Source: Companilactobacillus crustorum JCM 15951
GTDB lineage: Bacteria; Bacillota; Bacilli; Lactobacillales; Lactobacillaceae
DNA length: 64,000 nucleotides
Direction of reading: 5' to 3'
Assembly: GCF_001434585.1 (NCBI RefSeq)
Contig: NZ_AZDB01000006.1
Coordinates: forward strand, 18,445-82,444
In this document: positions 18,769 through 30,425 of the stretch, piece after piece
Layout: each line of letters starts with the position of its first letter
How positions within the stretch are numbered: the stretch's first letter is position 1
Notes under the pieces: model-generated
Databases searched by the model: none
Told to the model about the DNA's origin: nothing
What the model saw: only the letters and a program-made list of their open reading frames with translations
Program-made: the position numbers and the translations under genes

Positions 18769-20487
18769 ATGTCTTGGCAAGATAATATGCAACAATGGCT
18801 CGATTATAAAGATTTAGATCCAGATATGAAAGAGCAACTAAACGCAATGAAAGATGATTCTAAGGTAGCTGAAGAAGCTTTCTATGAACCTATGGAGTTT
18901 GGTACTGCTGGTATGCGTGGCTTGATCGGACCTGGTATTAATAGAATGAATATTTATACCGTTCGTCAAGCAACTGAGGGCTTAGCCTCATTTATGGATA
19001 CTTTAGACGATAAAGTAAAAGCACAAGGCGTTGCAATCAGTTATGATTCACGTTATTATTCTCAAGATTTTGCTTATGAATCTGCTAAAGTTCTTGGAGT
19101 CCACGGTATTCACAGTTATGTTTTTGACAGTTTACGACCAACTCCCGAATTATCCTTTGCTGTAAGAAGTCTGCATACATATGCAGGAATTATGATTACA
19201 GCTAGCCATAATCCTAAACAATATAATGGTTTCAAAATTTATGGACCTGATGGTGGGCAAATGCCACCTAAGGAATCTGATAACATTACTAGTTTTGCTC
19301 GTAAAGCTAGTGATCTCTTCGCTATTAAAGTTAAATCTGTAATGCAATTACGTGCAGAAAAACTATTGACTTTGATTGGTGAAGATGTCGATTTAGAATA
19401 TATGAAGAATCTTAAAACAGTAATTGTTGATCCTAAATTGATTCAAGATATCGGCGATAAGATGAAGTTTGTTTATTCGCCGCTTCACGGAACTGGTAAG
19501 ATGATTGCTCCTAGAATTTTCCAAGAATTAGGATTTAAGAACTTTAATATGGTGACAGAACAGGCAATTCTTGATCCTGAATTTGCTACAACGCCATTCC
19601 CTAATCCTGAATTTGCACAAACATTCGATTTAGCTATTGAACGGGGTAAAAAGATTGGTGCTAATATTTTGATTGCAACTGATCCCGATGCCGACCGTTT
19701 GGGAGCTGCTGTCAGACAGCCGGATGGTTCTTACAAGCTAATGACAGGTAATCAAATTGCCTCAGTTCTATTGAATTATTTGCTACAAGCTAAAAAAGGT
19801 TTAGATGAGTTGCCAACTAATGGTGCTGTTGTGAAGTCGATTGTTTCTTCGGAGTTAGCAACAGCTATTGCAAAGAAGTATAATGTTAAAATGTTTGATG
19901 TTTTAACTGGTTTCAAGTACATTGCCGAAAAGATTGAACATTTTGAAGAAACTGGCAGCAATGAATTTCTCTTTGGATTTGAAGAGAGCTATGGTTATTT
20001 AGTTAAACCATTTGTTCGTGATAAAGATGCTATGCAATCAACTCTCTTGTTGGCTGAAGCAGCAGCTTATTATGAATCAAAAGGTCAAACTATCTATGAT
20101 GCTTTAGAAGATCTTTATAAAGAGTTTGGATATTATCGTGAAAAAACTATTTCTAAAACTTTTGAAGGTATCTCTGGTAAAGATAAGATGGCTCAAATTA
20201 TGAAGACTCTTCGTGAAGAGGGTATCGCCGAAATAAACGGTGTAAAAGTTGTTGAATCAATTGATTACCTTAATGATACTGATATTACAAGTGCTGGTAT
20301 TAAAGCAACTGGTTTGCCAAAAGCCAACGTATTGAAGTATGTTTTAGCTGATGACACTTGGGTAGCGGCTAGACCTTCTGGTACTGAACCAAAAATGAAA
20401 TTTTATATTGGAATCAAGAGTGATTCTGAAGCTGGTGCTACAAAGAAACTAGCTGATTTTGCCAAAGAAATTGAAGGCTGGGAATAA
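18769..20487 (+). CDS. Phosphoglucomutase/phosphomannomutase
   Basis: A 572-residue alpha-D-phosphohexomutase of the PgcA/Pgm type, interconverting glucose-1-P and glucose-6-P for cell-wall and glycan precursors. GTAGMRGLIGPG near residue 45, phosphoserine loop TASHNPKQYNGFK near 144, metal loop DPDADRLG near 305, sugar loop GFEESYGYL and phosphate loop RPSGTEPK near 525. Full length. AGGAGG upstream of ATG 18769. Confidence 0.94.
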   Translation: MSWQDNMQQWLDYKDLDPDMKEQLNAMKDDSKVAEEAFYEPMEFGTAGMRGLIGPGINRMNIYTVRQATEGLASFMDTLDDKVKAQGVAISYDSRYYSQDFAYESAKVLGVHGIHSYVFDSLRPTPELSFAVRSLHTYAGIMITASHNPKQYNGFKIYGPDGGQMPPKESDNITSFARKASDLFAIKVKSVMQLRAEKLLTLIGEDVDLEYMKNLKTVIVDPKLIQDIGDKMKFVYSPLHGTGKMIAPRIFQELGFKNFNMVTEQAILDPEFATTPFPNPEFAQTFDLAIERGKKIGANILIATDPDADRLGAAVRQPDGSYKLMTGNQIASVLLNYLLQAKKGLDELPTNGAVVKSIVSSELATAIAKKYNVKMFDVLTGFKYIAEKIEHFEETGSNEFLFGFEESYGYLVKPFVRDKDAMQSTLLLAEAAAYYESKGQTIYDALEDLYKEFGYYREKTISKTFEGISGKDKMAQIMKTLREEGIAEINGVKVVESIDYLNDTDITSAGIKATGLPKANVLKYVLADDTWVAARPSGTEPKMKFYIGIKSDSEAGATKKLADFAKEIEGWE

Positions 20488-20553
20488 GTCTTTTACTTTT
20501 GAAGGCAACTGGTTCTTTCGTGGAAGGGCTGATAAATAGATTTAATTTTTAGG

Positions 20554-20587
20554 TAGAGACAAAAATAAATTTGTCTCTATTTTTTTT
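20554..20587 (+). terminator. Terminator after the phosphohexomutase gene
   Basis: TAGAGACAAA-AATAAA-TTTGTCTCTA hairpin followed by T8. Confidence 0.82.
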
Positions 20588-20593
20588 GCGTCG

Positions 20594-20622
20594 TTACACG
20601 TTTTTGCCAACTGCGATATAAT
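20594..20622 (+). promoter_or_regulatory. Sigma-A-type promoter of the phosphodiesterase gene
   Basis: TTACAC (20594-20599), 17-bp spacer, TATAAT (20617-20622), about 36 bases before the TTG start. Confidence 0.55.
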
Positions 20623-20657
20623 ATTTTCATGTAGTTTGTGAAAAGAGGAAAATAAAT

Positions 20658-21950
20658 TTGTCTATAAATCAACATTTGGTTATTATTTCACTCGATTCGC
20701 TGGGGTTTAGGGATATTAATGAACATCAAGCTGAATTACCAACTTTGAACAAATTAGTCAATGGTGGTACTTGGGTTAAAGAAGTTAAGGGAATTTATCC
20801 TACATTAACTTATCCTTCACATACAACGATTATTACAGGACAGTATCCCAGTGTTCATGGGATTGTGAATAATACTAAAATTCAACCAGAGAGACGATCA
20901 CCAGATTGGTTCTGGTATCAAAAAGATGTTAAGTCACCAACACTATATGATTTAGCACATCAAAAGAATTTAAAAACGGCTGCTTTTTTGTGGCCAGTAA
21001 CAGCCGGCAGTAAGATTAACTATAATTTGGCTGAAATTTTTCCTAATCGTATTTGGACTAATCAAGTTTTAGTTTCATTAAAAGCCAGTTCGCCGCTTTT
21101 TATTTTAGAAATGGATAAAAAATACGGTAAATTACGTAATGGAATTCATCAGCCACAATTGGATGATTTTATTACAGCTTGTGCTGTTGATACGATTAAA
21201 CATAAGAAGCCTAATCTAACGTTATTACATTTAGTTGACATGGACAGTATGCGTCACCGTTATGGCGTTCGTTCAGATGATGCTATGCAGGCTTTGCACA
21301 GGTTGGATAAACATGTAGCTCAAATTATTCAAGCGACTAAAGATGCTGGTACCTTTGCGGATACTAATTTTGTTGTTTTAGGAGATCATTATCAAATTAA
21401 CGTTGATAAGATGATACATCTTAATACTTTATTTGCTAAACGTGGTTGGTTAACTGCTAAGCCAGATCAAACCTTTAAGAAAAATTGGACCGTTATGGCG
21501 AAAACTTGCGATGGCTGTACTTATATTTATACACGCAATTTTGGTCAGTTAGAGCGTCTACGTGAGATTATTTCTGGTGTCGAGGGTGTGGAAAAGATTT
21601 ATTCGGCACAAGAGGCAGCTGAATTTGGTGCTGATCCTAAATGTACTTTAATGGTCGAGGCCAAAGCAGGTTACTATTTTACTGATGAAAGTGATCGTCC
21701 CAGCGTAGTGGAAAAAGTCTTGCCAGAAATGATGGGGGATTCAAATCGTTATCAGGGTGTTCATGGATATGATCCGAATAAACCGGGCTATAAGACGACA
21801 ATTGTCTTTAATGGACCAATGATTAAACAGAATCATACTGTAAAAAGTGCTGATTTAGTTGATGAAGCACCAACTTTTGCCAAATTACTTGGTTTACAAT
21901 TTCCAGAACCATTGGCCGGAAAATCAATTGATGACGTCTTTGTAGATTAG
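20658..21950 (+). CDS. Alkaline phosphatase superfamily phosphodiesterase (NPP-like)
   Basis: A 430-residue metal-dependent enzyme resembling nucleotide pyrophosphatase/phosphodiesterases. The probable Thr nucleophile lies in LTYPSHTTIITGQYP (near residue 50). Metal ligands are seen in SLDSLG, LVDMDSMRHRYG, LGDHYQ and VHGYDP. There is no signal peptide or membrane helix, so it should be cytoplasmic. It begins at TTG 20658 with AGAGGA upstream. The substrate cannot be read from sequence. The UMF1-type transporter follows 14 bases later, suggesting one operon and perhaps release and export of the product. Confidence 0.82.
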   Translation: MSINQHLVIISLDSLGFRDINEHQAELPTLNKLVNGGTWVKEVKGIYPTLTYPSHTTIITGQYPSVHGIVNNTKIQPERRSPDWFWYQKDVKSPTLYDLAHQKNLKTAAFLWPVTAGSKINYNLAEIFPNRIWTNQVLVSLKASSPLFILEMDKKYGKLRNGIHQPQLDDFITACAVDTIKHKKPNLTLLHLVDMDSMRHRYGVRSDDAMQALHRLDKHVAQIIQATKDAGTFADTNFVVLGDHYQINVDKMIHLNTLFAKRGWLTAKPDQTFKKNWTVMAKTCDGCTYIYTRNFGQLERLREIISGVEGVEKIYSAQEAAEFGADPKCTLMVEAKAGYYFTDESDRPSVVEKVLPEMMGDSNRYQGVHGYDPNKPGYKTTIVFNGPMIKQNHTVKSADLVDEAPTFAKLLGLQFPEPLAGKSIDDVFVD

Positions 21951-21964
21951 AATTGAGGGAATTT

Positions 21965-23209
21965 ATGGGATTTAATAAAAAACAATGGAGCTGGATATTT
22001 TATGACTGGGCTAATTCAGGTTACGGAATTATTGTAACAACAGCTGTTTTGCCAGTTTATTTTAAATCTGTTGCTCAGAATTCAGGTGTAACACAGGCAA
22101 ATGCCACTGCTTTTTGGGGCTATGCTAATAGTTTTGGAACGTTAATAGTATCAATTTTGGCGCCAATTTTAGGTGCTTTAGCCGATTATCCGCACCATAA
22201 GAAAAAGTTATTAAGTTATTTTTCGTTTTTAGGAATAATTATGACCTTTGGTTTGGCTATTGTACCTGCTAGTCAGTGGCAATTGTTATTAACTGTGTAT
22301 ATCCTGTCGATAATTGGCTATTCAGCGGGAAATCTATTTTACGATAGCTTTTTAACGGATGTTGCAGATAATAGCAAAATGGATGCTTTATCATCGAATG
22401 GTTATGCTTATGGCTATTTGGGTGGAGTTTTATCATTTATTTTATTCTTAGTTTTGCAATTGACTAATGGTTTTGGAATGTTATCAAGCTATGGCGTAGC
22501 TCGTTGGAGTTTTGTCTTAGCAGCTGTTTGGTGGATAGTTTTCTTTATACCACTCTTGAAAAATGTTCAGCAAGTGTATTCTTTGCCGGAAAATCCTCAT
22601 CCAATTATTTCAAGTTTTAAACGAGTCTGGACAACGATTACTCATTTACGTAAATACAAAGTTGCTGCCTGGTTTTTAGTAGCTTATTTCTTTTATATTG
22701 ACGGAGTAGATACGATTTTCACTATGGCAACTTCTATAGGGATGGACATGGGGATCACGACTACTACACTGATGTTAGTTTTGCTGGTTGTACAGTTGAT
22801 AGCTTTTCCATTTTCTATTTTATATGGTTGGTTTGCTGATAAATTTTCAGCTCGCAAAGGAATACTCTTGGCAATTGTACTTTACTTTGGAATTTGTCTT
22901 TACGCTTTGAAATTGACTTCGACAACAGGCTTTTGGATTTTGGCAGTTTTGATTGGAACGAGTCAGGGTGGTATTCAGGCTCTCAGTCGTTCTTACTTTG
23001 GTAAACTTATTCCTAAAGAATCTGGTAGTGAATTCTTTGGCTTTTATAACATTTTAGGAAAGTTTTCCGCTGTTATGGGTCCAGTAATTGTAGGTGTTGT
23101 GACCCAATTAACTGGAAAATCAACAATCGGTGTTGCATCGCTGAGCGTTTTATTTTTAATTGGTTTGGCAATTTTTCTGATGTTGCCACACCTTACAACT
23201 GATAAGTAA
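21965..23209 (+). CDS. UMF1-family MFS transporter
   Basis: A 414-residue, roughly 12-helix transporter of the UMF1/Atg22-like branch: WSWIFYDWANSGYGIIVTTAVLP at the N-terminus and the DSFLTDVAD and SQGGIQALSRS segments are typical. ATG 21965 has GAGGG at the right distance; TTG 21953 is less likely. It is coupled to the phosphodiesterase gene. The substrate is unknown. Confidence 0.82.
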   Translation: MGFNKKQWSWIFYDWANSGYGIIVTTAVLPVYFKSVAQNSGVTQANATAFWGYANSFGTLIVSILAPILGALADYPHHKKKLLSYFSFLGIIMTFGLAIVPASQWQLLLTVYILSIIGYSAGNLFYDSFLTDVADNSKMDALSSNGYAYGYLGGVLSFILFLVLQLTNGFGMLSSYGVARWSFVLAAVWWIVFFIPLLKNVQQVYSLPENPHPIISSFKRVWTTITHLRKYKVAAWFLVAYFFYIDGVDTIFTMATSIGMDMGITTTTLMLVLLVVQLIAFPFSILYGWFADKFSARKGILLAIVLYFGICLYALKLTSTTGFWILAVLIGTSQGGIQALSRSYFGKLIPKESGSEFFGFYNILGKFSAVMGPVIVGVVTQLTGKSTIGVASLSVLFLIGLAIFLMLPHLTTDK

Positions 23210-23217
23210 ATATATGG

Positions 23218-23231
23218 CGAAAATATGTTCG
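23218..23231. promoter_or_regulatory. LexA (DinR) box of uvrBA
   Basis: CGAAAATATGTTCG differs by one base from the Gram-positive SOS box CGAACATATGTTCG. It is about 100 bases before uvrB, next to TAATAT (a possible -10 near 23238). It predicts DNA-damage induction of uvrBA. Confidence 0.75.
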
Positions 23232-23271
23232 CTATGGTAATATAGAGCCAGCGAAATAAGCTCGACATTAT

Positions 23272-23307
23272 TACATCTAATTCATGTAAGAGTTAGGTGT
23301 ATTTTTT
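23272..23307 (+). terminator. Terminator-like hairpin in the uvrB leader
   Basis: TACATCTAA (23272-23280) pairs with TTAGGTGTA (23293-23301) and T6 follows. It may end the transporter transcript. It lies downstream of the LexA box, so an SOS transcript would also have to pass it. Confidence 0.6.
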
Positions 23308-23331
23308 AGCTTAGAGGGGGTAAATAAGTCC

Positions 23332-25341
23332 GTGATAGATAAAGTTAACGATAACAAATTCGACCTAGTTTCGAAGTATTCTCCTGCTGGAGATCAGGCA
23401 CAAGCAATTGATACAATTACGAAGGATTTTAAGGCTGGCGACAAAGAAGTGATTCTTGAAGGTGCCACCGGTACTGGTAAAACTTTTACGATGGCTAATG
23501 TGATTAAAAATTTAAACAAGCCGACTTTAATTATTTCCCACAATAAAACTCTAGCTGGACAGTTGTACGGTGAAATGAAAGAATTTTTCCCCAATAATGC
23601 TGTTGAATATTTTGTCAGTTATTATGATTATTATCAGCCAGAAGCATATGTACCTTCTAGTGATACCTACATTGAAAAAGACTCTAGTATTAATGATGAA
23701 ATTGATAAATTACGTCATTCGGCTACAAGTTCATTACTTGAAAGAAATGACGTTATTGTTGTGGCTTCAGTTTCCTGTATCTTTGGTTTAGGTGATCCTA
23801 GAGAGTATGCCGATAGTATTATTTCATTACGAGTAGGCCAACAGATTGCACGTGATGCCCTATTAGAAAACCTAGTTGAGAATCAATTCGAAAGAAATGA
23901 TATCGATTTTCAACGTGGGAGGTTTAGAGTTCGAGGCGATGTGGTTGATATATTCCCAGCTTCTCGTGATGATAATGCTATTCGAGTAGAGTTCTTTGGC
24001 GATGAAATTGATCGAATTATTGAGATGGATGCTTTGACTGGTGAGGTTAAGGGATCAATGGATCATATTGGGATTTTTCCTGCCACTCACTTTATGATTA
24101 GTGATGCTAAGATGGATGATGCTTTAAAACGAATTAAAGATGAAATGGATGTACAAGTTGCAAAATTCACCAAAGAAGGCAAATTACTTGAGGCTCAACG
24201 AATTAAGCAACGGACTGAGTATGATATTGAAATGATGCGTGAGATGGGCTATACCTCTGGTATTGAGAACTACTCACGTCATATGGAAGGTCGAGCTGAA
24301 GGGGAGCCACCATTCACTCTCTTAGACTTCTTCCCTAAAGATTTTAATATTATGATTGATGAATCTCATGTGACTATGCCACAGATAAGAGGGATGTATA
24401 ATGGCGATCGAGCTAGAAAGCAACAATTAGTTGATTATGGTTTTCGTTTGCCAAGTGCGTTAGATAATCGTCCTCTAAAATTAGATGAATTTGAAAAACA
24501 TGTTAATCGGATCTTATACGTATCAGCCACGCCAGGACCATATGAATTAGAGAGAACTGATAATAAGGCTGAACAAATTATTCGTCCAACTGGCTTGTTG
24601 GACCCTAAGATTGAAGTTCGTCCGATTATGGGACAGATTGATGATTTGGTCGGTGAAATCAATGATCGAGTAGCTAAGCATGAACGTGTTTTTGTGACTA
24701 CTTTGACTAAAAAAATGGCTGAAGATTTAACAGATTACTTCAAGGATCTGGGTATTAAAGTTCGATATTTACATAGTGATATAAAGACTCTAGAGCGGAC
24801 TAAGATTATCCGTGACCTTCGTTTAGGTAAATTCGATGTTCTAATTGGAATCAATTTATTGCGTGAGGGGATTGATGTTCCTGAAGTTTCCCTGATTGCG
24901 ATTCTTGATGCTGACAAGGAAGGTTTCTTGAGAGCAGAACGTTCTTTAGTTCAGATTATTGGACGTGCTTCTCGTAATGAGCATGGTAAAGTTATTATGT
25001 ACGCAGATTCGATTACTGATTCGATGCGTGGAGCAATTGATGCTACGGCAAGACGTCGTAAGATCCAAACAGAATTTAATGAAGAACATGGCATTACCCC
25101 TAAAACGATTGTTAAACCAATCAGAGACGCAATCTCTATGTTCCAAAAGGTTGATAATACATCATCTGAAACAGAGAAAATCAACGACGATATCGACTTT
25201 AAGGATATGAGTAAGAAAGATCAAAAAGAGCTTCTTGCCAATCTAAATGAACAGATGGAGAGTGCTGCTAAGAAATTAGATTTCGAAGCTGCTGCTAATT
25301 TGCGTGATACGATTTTAGAATTAAAGGCGGAAATGAAATAG
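23332..25341 (+). CDS. uvrB: Excinuclease ABC subunit UvrB
   Basis: A 669-residue UvrB, the damage-verifying helicase of nucleotide excision repair. Walker [11 protein letters not shown] near residue 42, beta-hairpin [12 protein letters not shown] near 100, helicase motif [10 protein letters not shown], and the C-terminal UVR coiled-coil motif (about 630-665) that contacts UvrC. It starts at GTG 23332 with GAGGGGG upstream. uvrA follows after 2 bases. Confidence 0.97.
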   Translation: MIDKVNDNKFDLVSKYSPAGDQAQAIDTITKDFKAGDKEVILEGATGTGKTFTMANVIKNLNKPTLIISHNKTLAGQLYGEMKEFFPNNAVEYFVSYYDYYQPEAYVPSSDTYIEKDSSINDEIDKLRHSATSSLLERNDVIVVASVSCIFGLGDPREYADSIISLRVGQQIARDALLENLVENQFERNDIDFQRGRFRVRGDVVDIFPASRDDNAIRVEFFGDEIDRIIEMDALTGEVKGSMDHIGIFPATHFMISDAKMDDALKRIKDEMDVQVAKFTKEGKLLEAQRIKQRTEYDIEMMREMGYTSGIENYSRHMEGRAEGEPPFTLLDFFPKDFNIMIDESHVTMPQIRGMYNGDRARKQQLVDYGFRLPSALDNRPLKLDEFEKHVNRILYVSATPGPYELERTDNKAEQIIRPTGLLDPKIEVRPIMGQIDDLVGEINDRVAKHERVFVTTLTKKMAEDLTDYFKDLGIKVRYLHSDIKTLERTKIIRDLRLGKFDVLIGINLLREGIDVPEVSLIAILDADKEGFLRAERSLVQIIGRASRNEHGKVIMYADSITDSMRGAIDATARRRKIQTEFNEEHGITPKTIVKPIRDAISMFQKVDNTSSETEKINDDIDFKDMSKKDQKELLANLNEQMESAAKKLDFEAAANLRDTILELKAEMK

Positions 25342-25343
25342 AT

Positions 25344-28208
25344 ATGTTAAACGATAAAATTGTTATTCATGGTGCGCGAGCACATAACTTAAAAAATGTG
25401 GATGTAACGATTCCTCGGGATAAATTAGTTGTTATGACCGGTTTATCTGGTTCAGGAAAAAGTTCCTTAGCATTTGATACATTGTATGCTGAAGGACAGA
25501 GACGTTATGTTGAAAGTTTATCTTCATATGCACGTCAATTTTTAGGCCAAATGGATAAACCTGATGTTGATTCAATTGATGGATTAAGTCCGGCTATTTC
25601 AATTGATCAAAAAACCACATCTAAGAATCCACGTTCGACAGTAGGAACAGTTACGGAAATAAATGATTATTTGCGTCTTTTGTGGGCTCGTGTGGGTACA
25701 CCAATTTGTCCTAACGATGGGACCAAGATTACTAGTCAATCAGCACAACAAATGGTAGATGCTATCTTAAAATTGGATGATGGTACTAAGCTACAGATCT
25801 TATCACCAGTTGTTAGAGCCAAAAGAGGGCAACACAAAAAGGCCTTGAATCAAATTAAGAAGCAGGGTTATGTCAGAGTTAGAATTGATGGTGAAATTCA
25901 TGATATTGGTGAAGAGATTGAATTAGATAAAAACAAGAAACATGATATTGATGTCATTGTCGATAGAATTGTTATCAATGATCATATCAAGTCACGTTTA
26001 TTCGATTCAGTCGAAGCAGCTTTGCGTTTGTCTGATGGTTATATGAATGTTGATGTTATTGGTCAGGACATGATGGTTTTCTCAGAAAAAAACGCTTGTC
26101 CACTTTGTGGTTTTACAGTTGGCGAGTTGGAGCCACGTCTGTTCTCATTTAATGCTCCCTTTGGAGCGTGTGACAACTGCGATGGTTTAGGCGTTAAACT
26201 AGAGGTTGATTTAGATTTAGTAATTCCTGATCAGACTAAAACCTTGGCTGAAGGAGCAATTTTGCCTTGGAATCCAATTAGTTCACAATACTATCCAGAG
26301 ATGTTAGCTCAAGCAGCTGAAGAGTTTAATATTGATATGAATACGCCATTTGAAAAATTACCTAAGAAGGATCAAGATATTATTCTTAATGGGTCTGATG
26401 GTAAGACATTCCACTTCCATTATGAAAATGATTTTGGTGGAGTAAGGGATGTTGATGTTCCGTTTGAAGGAGTAATTCCTAATATCAATCGTCGTTATCA
26501 TGAAACTAATAGTGACTTTACACGTGAAGTTATGCGAAAGTACATGACCGAATTGAAGTGTCCTGTCTGTCATGGCAAGCGACTAAATCGTCAGGCTTTA
26601 GCTGTAAAAATTGAAGGTAGAGATATTGCTGAAGTTTCTGATATGTCAATTAAAGATGAGCTTCCATTCTTTAAGACTGTAACTTTTGGTGAACAGAATA
26701 CGGTTATTGCTAAACCAATCTTAAAGGAAGTTAAGGATAGATTGAGTTTCTTGATCAATGTAGGTTTGGAATATCTTTCCTTGTCTAGATCGGCTGGAAC
26801 ACTTTCCGGTGGTGAGGCTCAACGAATCCGTTTAGCAACTCAGATAGGTTCTAATTTGTCTGGGGTAATGTATATTTTAGATGAACCTTCAATTGGTTTG
26901 CATCAACGTGATAATGATCGATTAATTAATTCTCTGAAGGAGATGCGTGATCTTGGAAATACTTTAATCGTAGTTGAGCATGATGAAGATACAATGCGCG
27001 CTGCCGATTATTTGATTGATGTAGGACCAGGTGCAGGTGAAGCTGGTGGTAAGATTGTTGCCTCAGGAACACCTGAGGAAGTTGAAAAGAACCCTAATTC
27101 ATTAACTGGACAATATTTAGCGGGGAAGAAGTTTATTCCAGTACCGTTAGAACGTCGTCAGGGCAATGGACAAGAGGTTGAAGTGTATGGAGCAGCTGAG
27201 AACAATCTGAAGAACTTGAATATTAAATTTCCTTTAGGTAAGTTTGTTGTTGTTACTGGTGTTTCTGGTTCTGGAAAATCTACATTGGTTAATATGATTT
27301 TGAAACGAGCTTTAGCACAAAAGATGAATCATAACTCTGAAAAGCCTGGTAAGTATCGTAAGATAACTGGCTACGAGAATTTAGAAAAAATGATTGCGAT
27401 TGATCAAAGCCCAATTGGTAGAACGCCACGGAGTAATCCAGCAACATATACCGGTGTATTTGATGATGTGCGTGACCTTTTTGCTCAAACTAATGAAGCT
27501 AAGCTACGTGGCTATAAGAAGGGACGATTCTCATTCAATGTTAAAGGTGGTCGTTGTGAAAATTGTCATGGCGATGGAATTATTAAGATTGAAATGAATT
27601 TCTTACCTGATGTTTATGTACCTTGTGAAGTTTGTCATGGAACACGTTACAATTCAGAAACCTTAGAAGTAACTTACAAAGGTAAAAATATTGCTCAGGT
27701 GCTTGAAATGAAAGTGTCAGAAGCACTAGACTTCTTTAGTAATATTCCTAAGATCAAACGTAAATTACAAACCATTGTCGATGTTGGTTTAGGCTATGTT
27801 TCATTGGGACAATCTGCTACGCAATTATCTGGTGGTGAAGCTCAACGAATGAAATTAGCTTCTGAGTTATACAAAAAATCTAATGGTAAAAACTTCTATA
27901 TTCTTGATGAACCAACAACTGGTTTACATACAGATGATATCAAGCGCCTTCTGGGAGTTTTGCAACGTCTAGTCGATGAAGGAAATACTGTTTTAGTTAT
28001 TGAGCATAATTTGGATGTAGTTAAATCGGCTGATTGGTTGATTGATCTTGGCCCTGAAGGTGGCGAAGGCGGTGGAAAAATCGTTGGTACTGGTACGCCA
28101 GAGGATATTGCTAAGATTAAAGAAAGTTATACTGGTCAATATTTGAAACCAATATTGAAACGAGATACTGAAAGAACTGCAAAGTCGTTAGAAAATTCTA
28201 ACAAGTAG
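25344..28208 (+). CDS. uvrA: Excinuclease ABC subunit UvrA
   Basis: A 954-residue damage-recognition ATPase. Two ABC modules with Walker [10 protein letters not shown] and GVSGSGKST, and signatures LSGGEAQRI and LSGGEAQRM. Zinc sites are CPLC..CDNC, CPVC and CENC...CEVC. An early CPNDG sequence replaces the usual CxxC of the first small motif, a variation seen in relatives. It forms an operon with uvrB and ends at the terminator at 28224. Confidence 0.97.
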   Translation: MLNDKIVIHGARAHNLKNVDVTIPRDKLVVMTGLSGSGKSSLAFDTLYAEGQRRYVESLSSYARQFLGQMDKPDVDSIDGLSPAISIDQKTTSKNPRSTVGTVTEINDYLRLLWARVGTPICPNDGTKITSQSAQQMVDAILKLDDGTKLQILSPVVRAKRGQHKKALNQIKKQGYVRVRIDGEIHDIGEEIELDKNKKHDIDVIVDRIVINDHIKSRLFDSVEAALRLSDGYMNVDVIGQDMMVFSEKNACPLCGFTVGELEPRLFSFNAPFGACDNCDGLGVKLEVDLDLVIPDQTKTLAEGAILPWNPISSQYYPEMLAQAAEEFNIDMNTPFEKLPKKDQDIILNGSDGKTFHFHYENDFGGVRDVDVPFEGVIPNINRRYHETNSDFTREVMRKYMTELKCPVCHGKRLNRQALAVKIEGRDIAEVSDMSIKDELPFFKTVTFGEQNTVIAKPILKEVKDRLSFLINVGLEYLSLSRSAGTLSGGEAQRIRLATQIGSNLSGVMYILDEPSIGLHQRDNDRLINSLKEMRDLGNTLIVVEHDEDTMRAADYLIDVGPGAGEAGGKIVASGTPEEVEKNPNSLTGQYLAGKKFIPVPLERRQGNGQEVEVYGAAENNLKNLNIKFPLGKFVVVTGVSGSGKSTLVNMILKRALAQKMNHNSEKPGKYRKITGYENLEKMIAIDQSPIGRTPRSNPATYTGVFDDVRDLFAQTNEAKLRGYKKGRFSFNVKGGRCENCHGDGIIKIEMNFLPDVYVPCEVCHGTRYNSETLEVTYKGKNIAQVLEMKVSEALDFFSNIPKIKRKLQTIVDVGLGYVSLGQSATQLSGGEAQRMKLASELYKKSNGKNFYILDEPTTGLHTDDIKRLLGVLQRLVDEGNTVLVIEHNLDVVKSADWLIDLGPEGGEGGGKIVGTGTPEDIAKIKESYTGQYLKPILKRDTERTAKSLENSNK

Positions 28209-28223
28209 ATTTGAAACTTAATA

Positions 28224-28253
28224 AAAAGGCCAACCGTGAGGTTGACCTTTTTT
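28224..28253. terminator. Bidirectional terminator between uvrA and the antiporter
   Basis: AAAAAGGCCAACC-GTGA-GGTTGACCTTTTTT, with A and T runs on both flanks serving the two convergent genes. Confidence 0.85.
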
Positions 28254-28277
28254 GCTACATCTGAATTTATTATATGA

Positions 28278-30295
28278 TTATTCTCCATTGACAGATTGCA
28301 AATAAACTAATTGGTCAGTAGATATTTGTTCATAAAGAGCACTACCAAGTTCTTGATCAAATTCTTTCGAAGCAATTTTGGATTGAATAAAATTATATTC
28401 TTGTTGAAAAGCAGCAATTAGAATTTCATTTTGATCTTCAACAAAATTTTCTTGTCCCATTAAACGACGATGCCTTTCATCATAAGCACGACGAACAACG
28501 CTAATTTCACGGTTATTATCGTCATCATTGAGCAAACATTTATTTAAATAAGCATTAATACGTGCATAAGGCTTCTCTTCTACCTTGGCAATATTTCTCC
28601 AGAGTTGTCTATTCCTTTCAATCATTTCAGCTCGATTGGTATCTTTATGATTACGCATTTTTTTATAAATTTTACGACGTTTGCGGGCTTTTTTAGTAAA
28701 AGAAAAATTTTCTACGATGTTGAATCTGAAAAATAATAAAATCCTTTGCCAATTACTTTGTTGATATTGCAACATAGTCCGTTGAGCTACACGCATATAG
28801 AGATTAGCGTCTTGTTCGGTAATTTCATGATTGGTTAACATTTTATTGATGGTTTGTTTTTCCAATTCAAAACAATCATCAAAGAGAATTGTCATTTTGG
28901 TTTTATCAAGATGTCCATCGACAGTTCTTTGTCCATCCAAGATATTAACGACACGACTGGCATTGGGAGAATCTTGATAGCGACTATGGATCATAATGAT
29001 GGCATCGTTGACCATTTCTCCTTTGGCTTGACCTAATTCATCCTCAGAAAACTTAGTAACTGTTTGGGGCAGTAGTCTAGGCAATACAAAAGTTGGAACA
29101 ATTAAGCTAATTAAGATGACTACTGCTGCAACGAAGATAATGTCATTTCGATAAGGGAAGAGCTGTCCATTTAATTTCAACGGCAAAGAAAATGCCATTG
29201 CTAAAGTAATTGTACCGTGAACTCCACTGTATGCTATTACAACACTGTTAGCATGCTTTTCGTGTTTATCCCAAGCTCTAATTCGAGCAAAATCCCAATT
29301 GGTCCACAGATAGCGCATGACCGTCATGAGCAGATAAGCAACGATTCCTACGCCTGTTAGTATAAAAATTGAACTGGTACCGTGTTGCTGCAAATTAATA
29401 ATGACTTGAGGCAATGACAATCCTAATAGTACAAAAACAATTCCATTTAAAATACTTGAGACAATTGACCAAGTACTGTTCATTACAATTTGTAGACGAG
29501 AACTAGTAAGACGTAGCCGATCTTGCTGAATACCATGAATTAGACCGGTAACGACTACGGCTAAAATACCTGAGACTCCAATTGATTCAGCAATTAGATA
29601 AACGACAAATGGCGTCAAAAGGGTATAAGGGACCATAACGGATGGTGTATCAACATTCATATTTATTAAACGCAGCCGAATGTTAACAATAAATGAACCT
29701 AAGATACCACCAATGATAATCCCTCCAAAAAAGACGTACATAAAATTGCCAATGCCATCTAGCAATGAAAATTGTCCGGTGACAGCTGAAGCGATAGCAA
29801 GGTTCAAAGCCACGATACCAGATGCATCATTAAAAAGAGATTCATTCTCCAGCGTACCCATAACGTTTTTGGGAACTAACATTTTGTTAGTTATTGAAGT
29901 AACTGCCACAGCATCCGTTGGTGTGATAATGGCACCTAGAGCAAAAGCCAAGGCCAATGGCATGCTAGGAATTATTAGATGTGTAACGAAACCAACTGCT
30001 ATGATAGAAAGAATTGCTAACTCAACTGATAAGGAAAAAGTGGTGCCAAATTGATGAGTCAGTCGAGACAAACTTGTATGCTGTCCATCGTTAAACATTA
30101 AGACTGAAATAATAACCAGCAGAAATATTTCTGGTTCTAATTCAAAATGTTTGTAAATTGGAAGAAAAGATAATAATAAAATAAACCAACAGCAATTTGA
30201 ATAAAGGCTATCGGAATATTATCAAATTTCCAATAAATAATATTAGCTACAACGACTGCTGCCACTAATAGTAGTACTAAGAAAACTGTTTCCAT
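28278..30295 (-). pseudogene. CPA1-family Na+/H+ antiporter, frameshifted
   Basis: A monovalent cation/proton antiporter of the NhaP/YjcE type, some 670 residues if repaired. The true start is ATG at 30295 (METVFLVLLLVAAVV, minus-strand GAGGGGG before it). After FIQIAVGL the frame runs into a stop near 30137. The rest of the protein (SFLPIYKHFELEPEI, then MFNDGQHTSLSRL...) continues in the other frame to 28278. Adding one base to the A4 run at 30178-30181 (T4 on the coding strand) restores it. About 12 helices are followed by a roughly 240-residue charged cytoplasmic tail. It could be a recent null, a slipping tract or a sequencing error; the remainder looks undecayed. Confidence 0.82.
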
Positions 30296-30373
30296 TTGAG
30301 AGTCCCCCTCTGTTAGGTTTAATTTTATCGCAACTTGATGATAAAAAATATTTTTATACTTCATCTTTCCAAA

Positions 30374-30402
30374 CTGACACACCCGGAATGTTGTGTTATG
30401 CT
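30374..30402 (+). promoter_or_regulatory. Promoter of the rapZ operon
   Basis: CTGACA (30374-30379), 17-bp spacer, TATGCT (30397-30402), 23 bases before the rapZ start. Confidence 0.5.
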
Positions 30403-30425
30403 TATATGCGAATGCGAGGTGCAAT

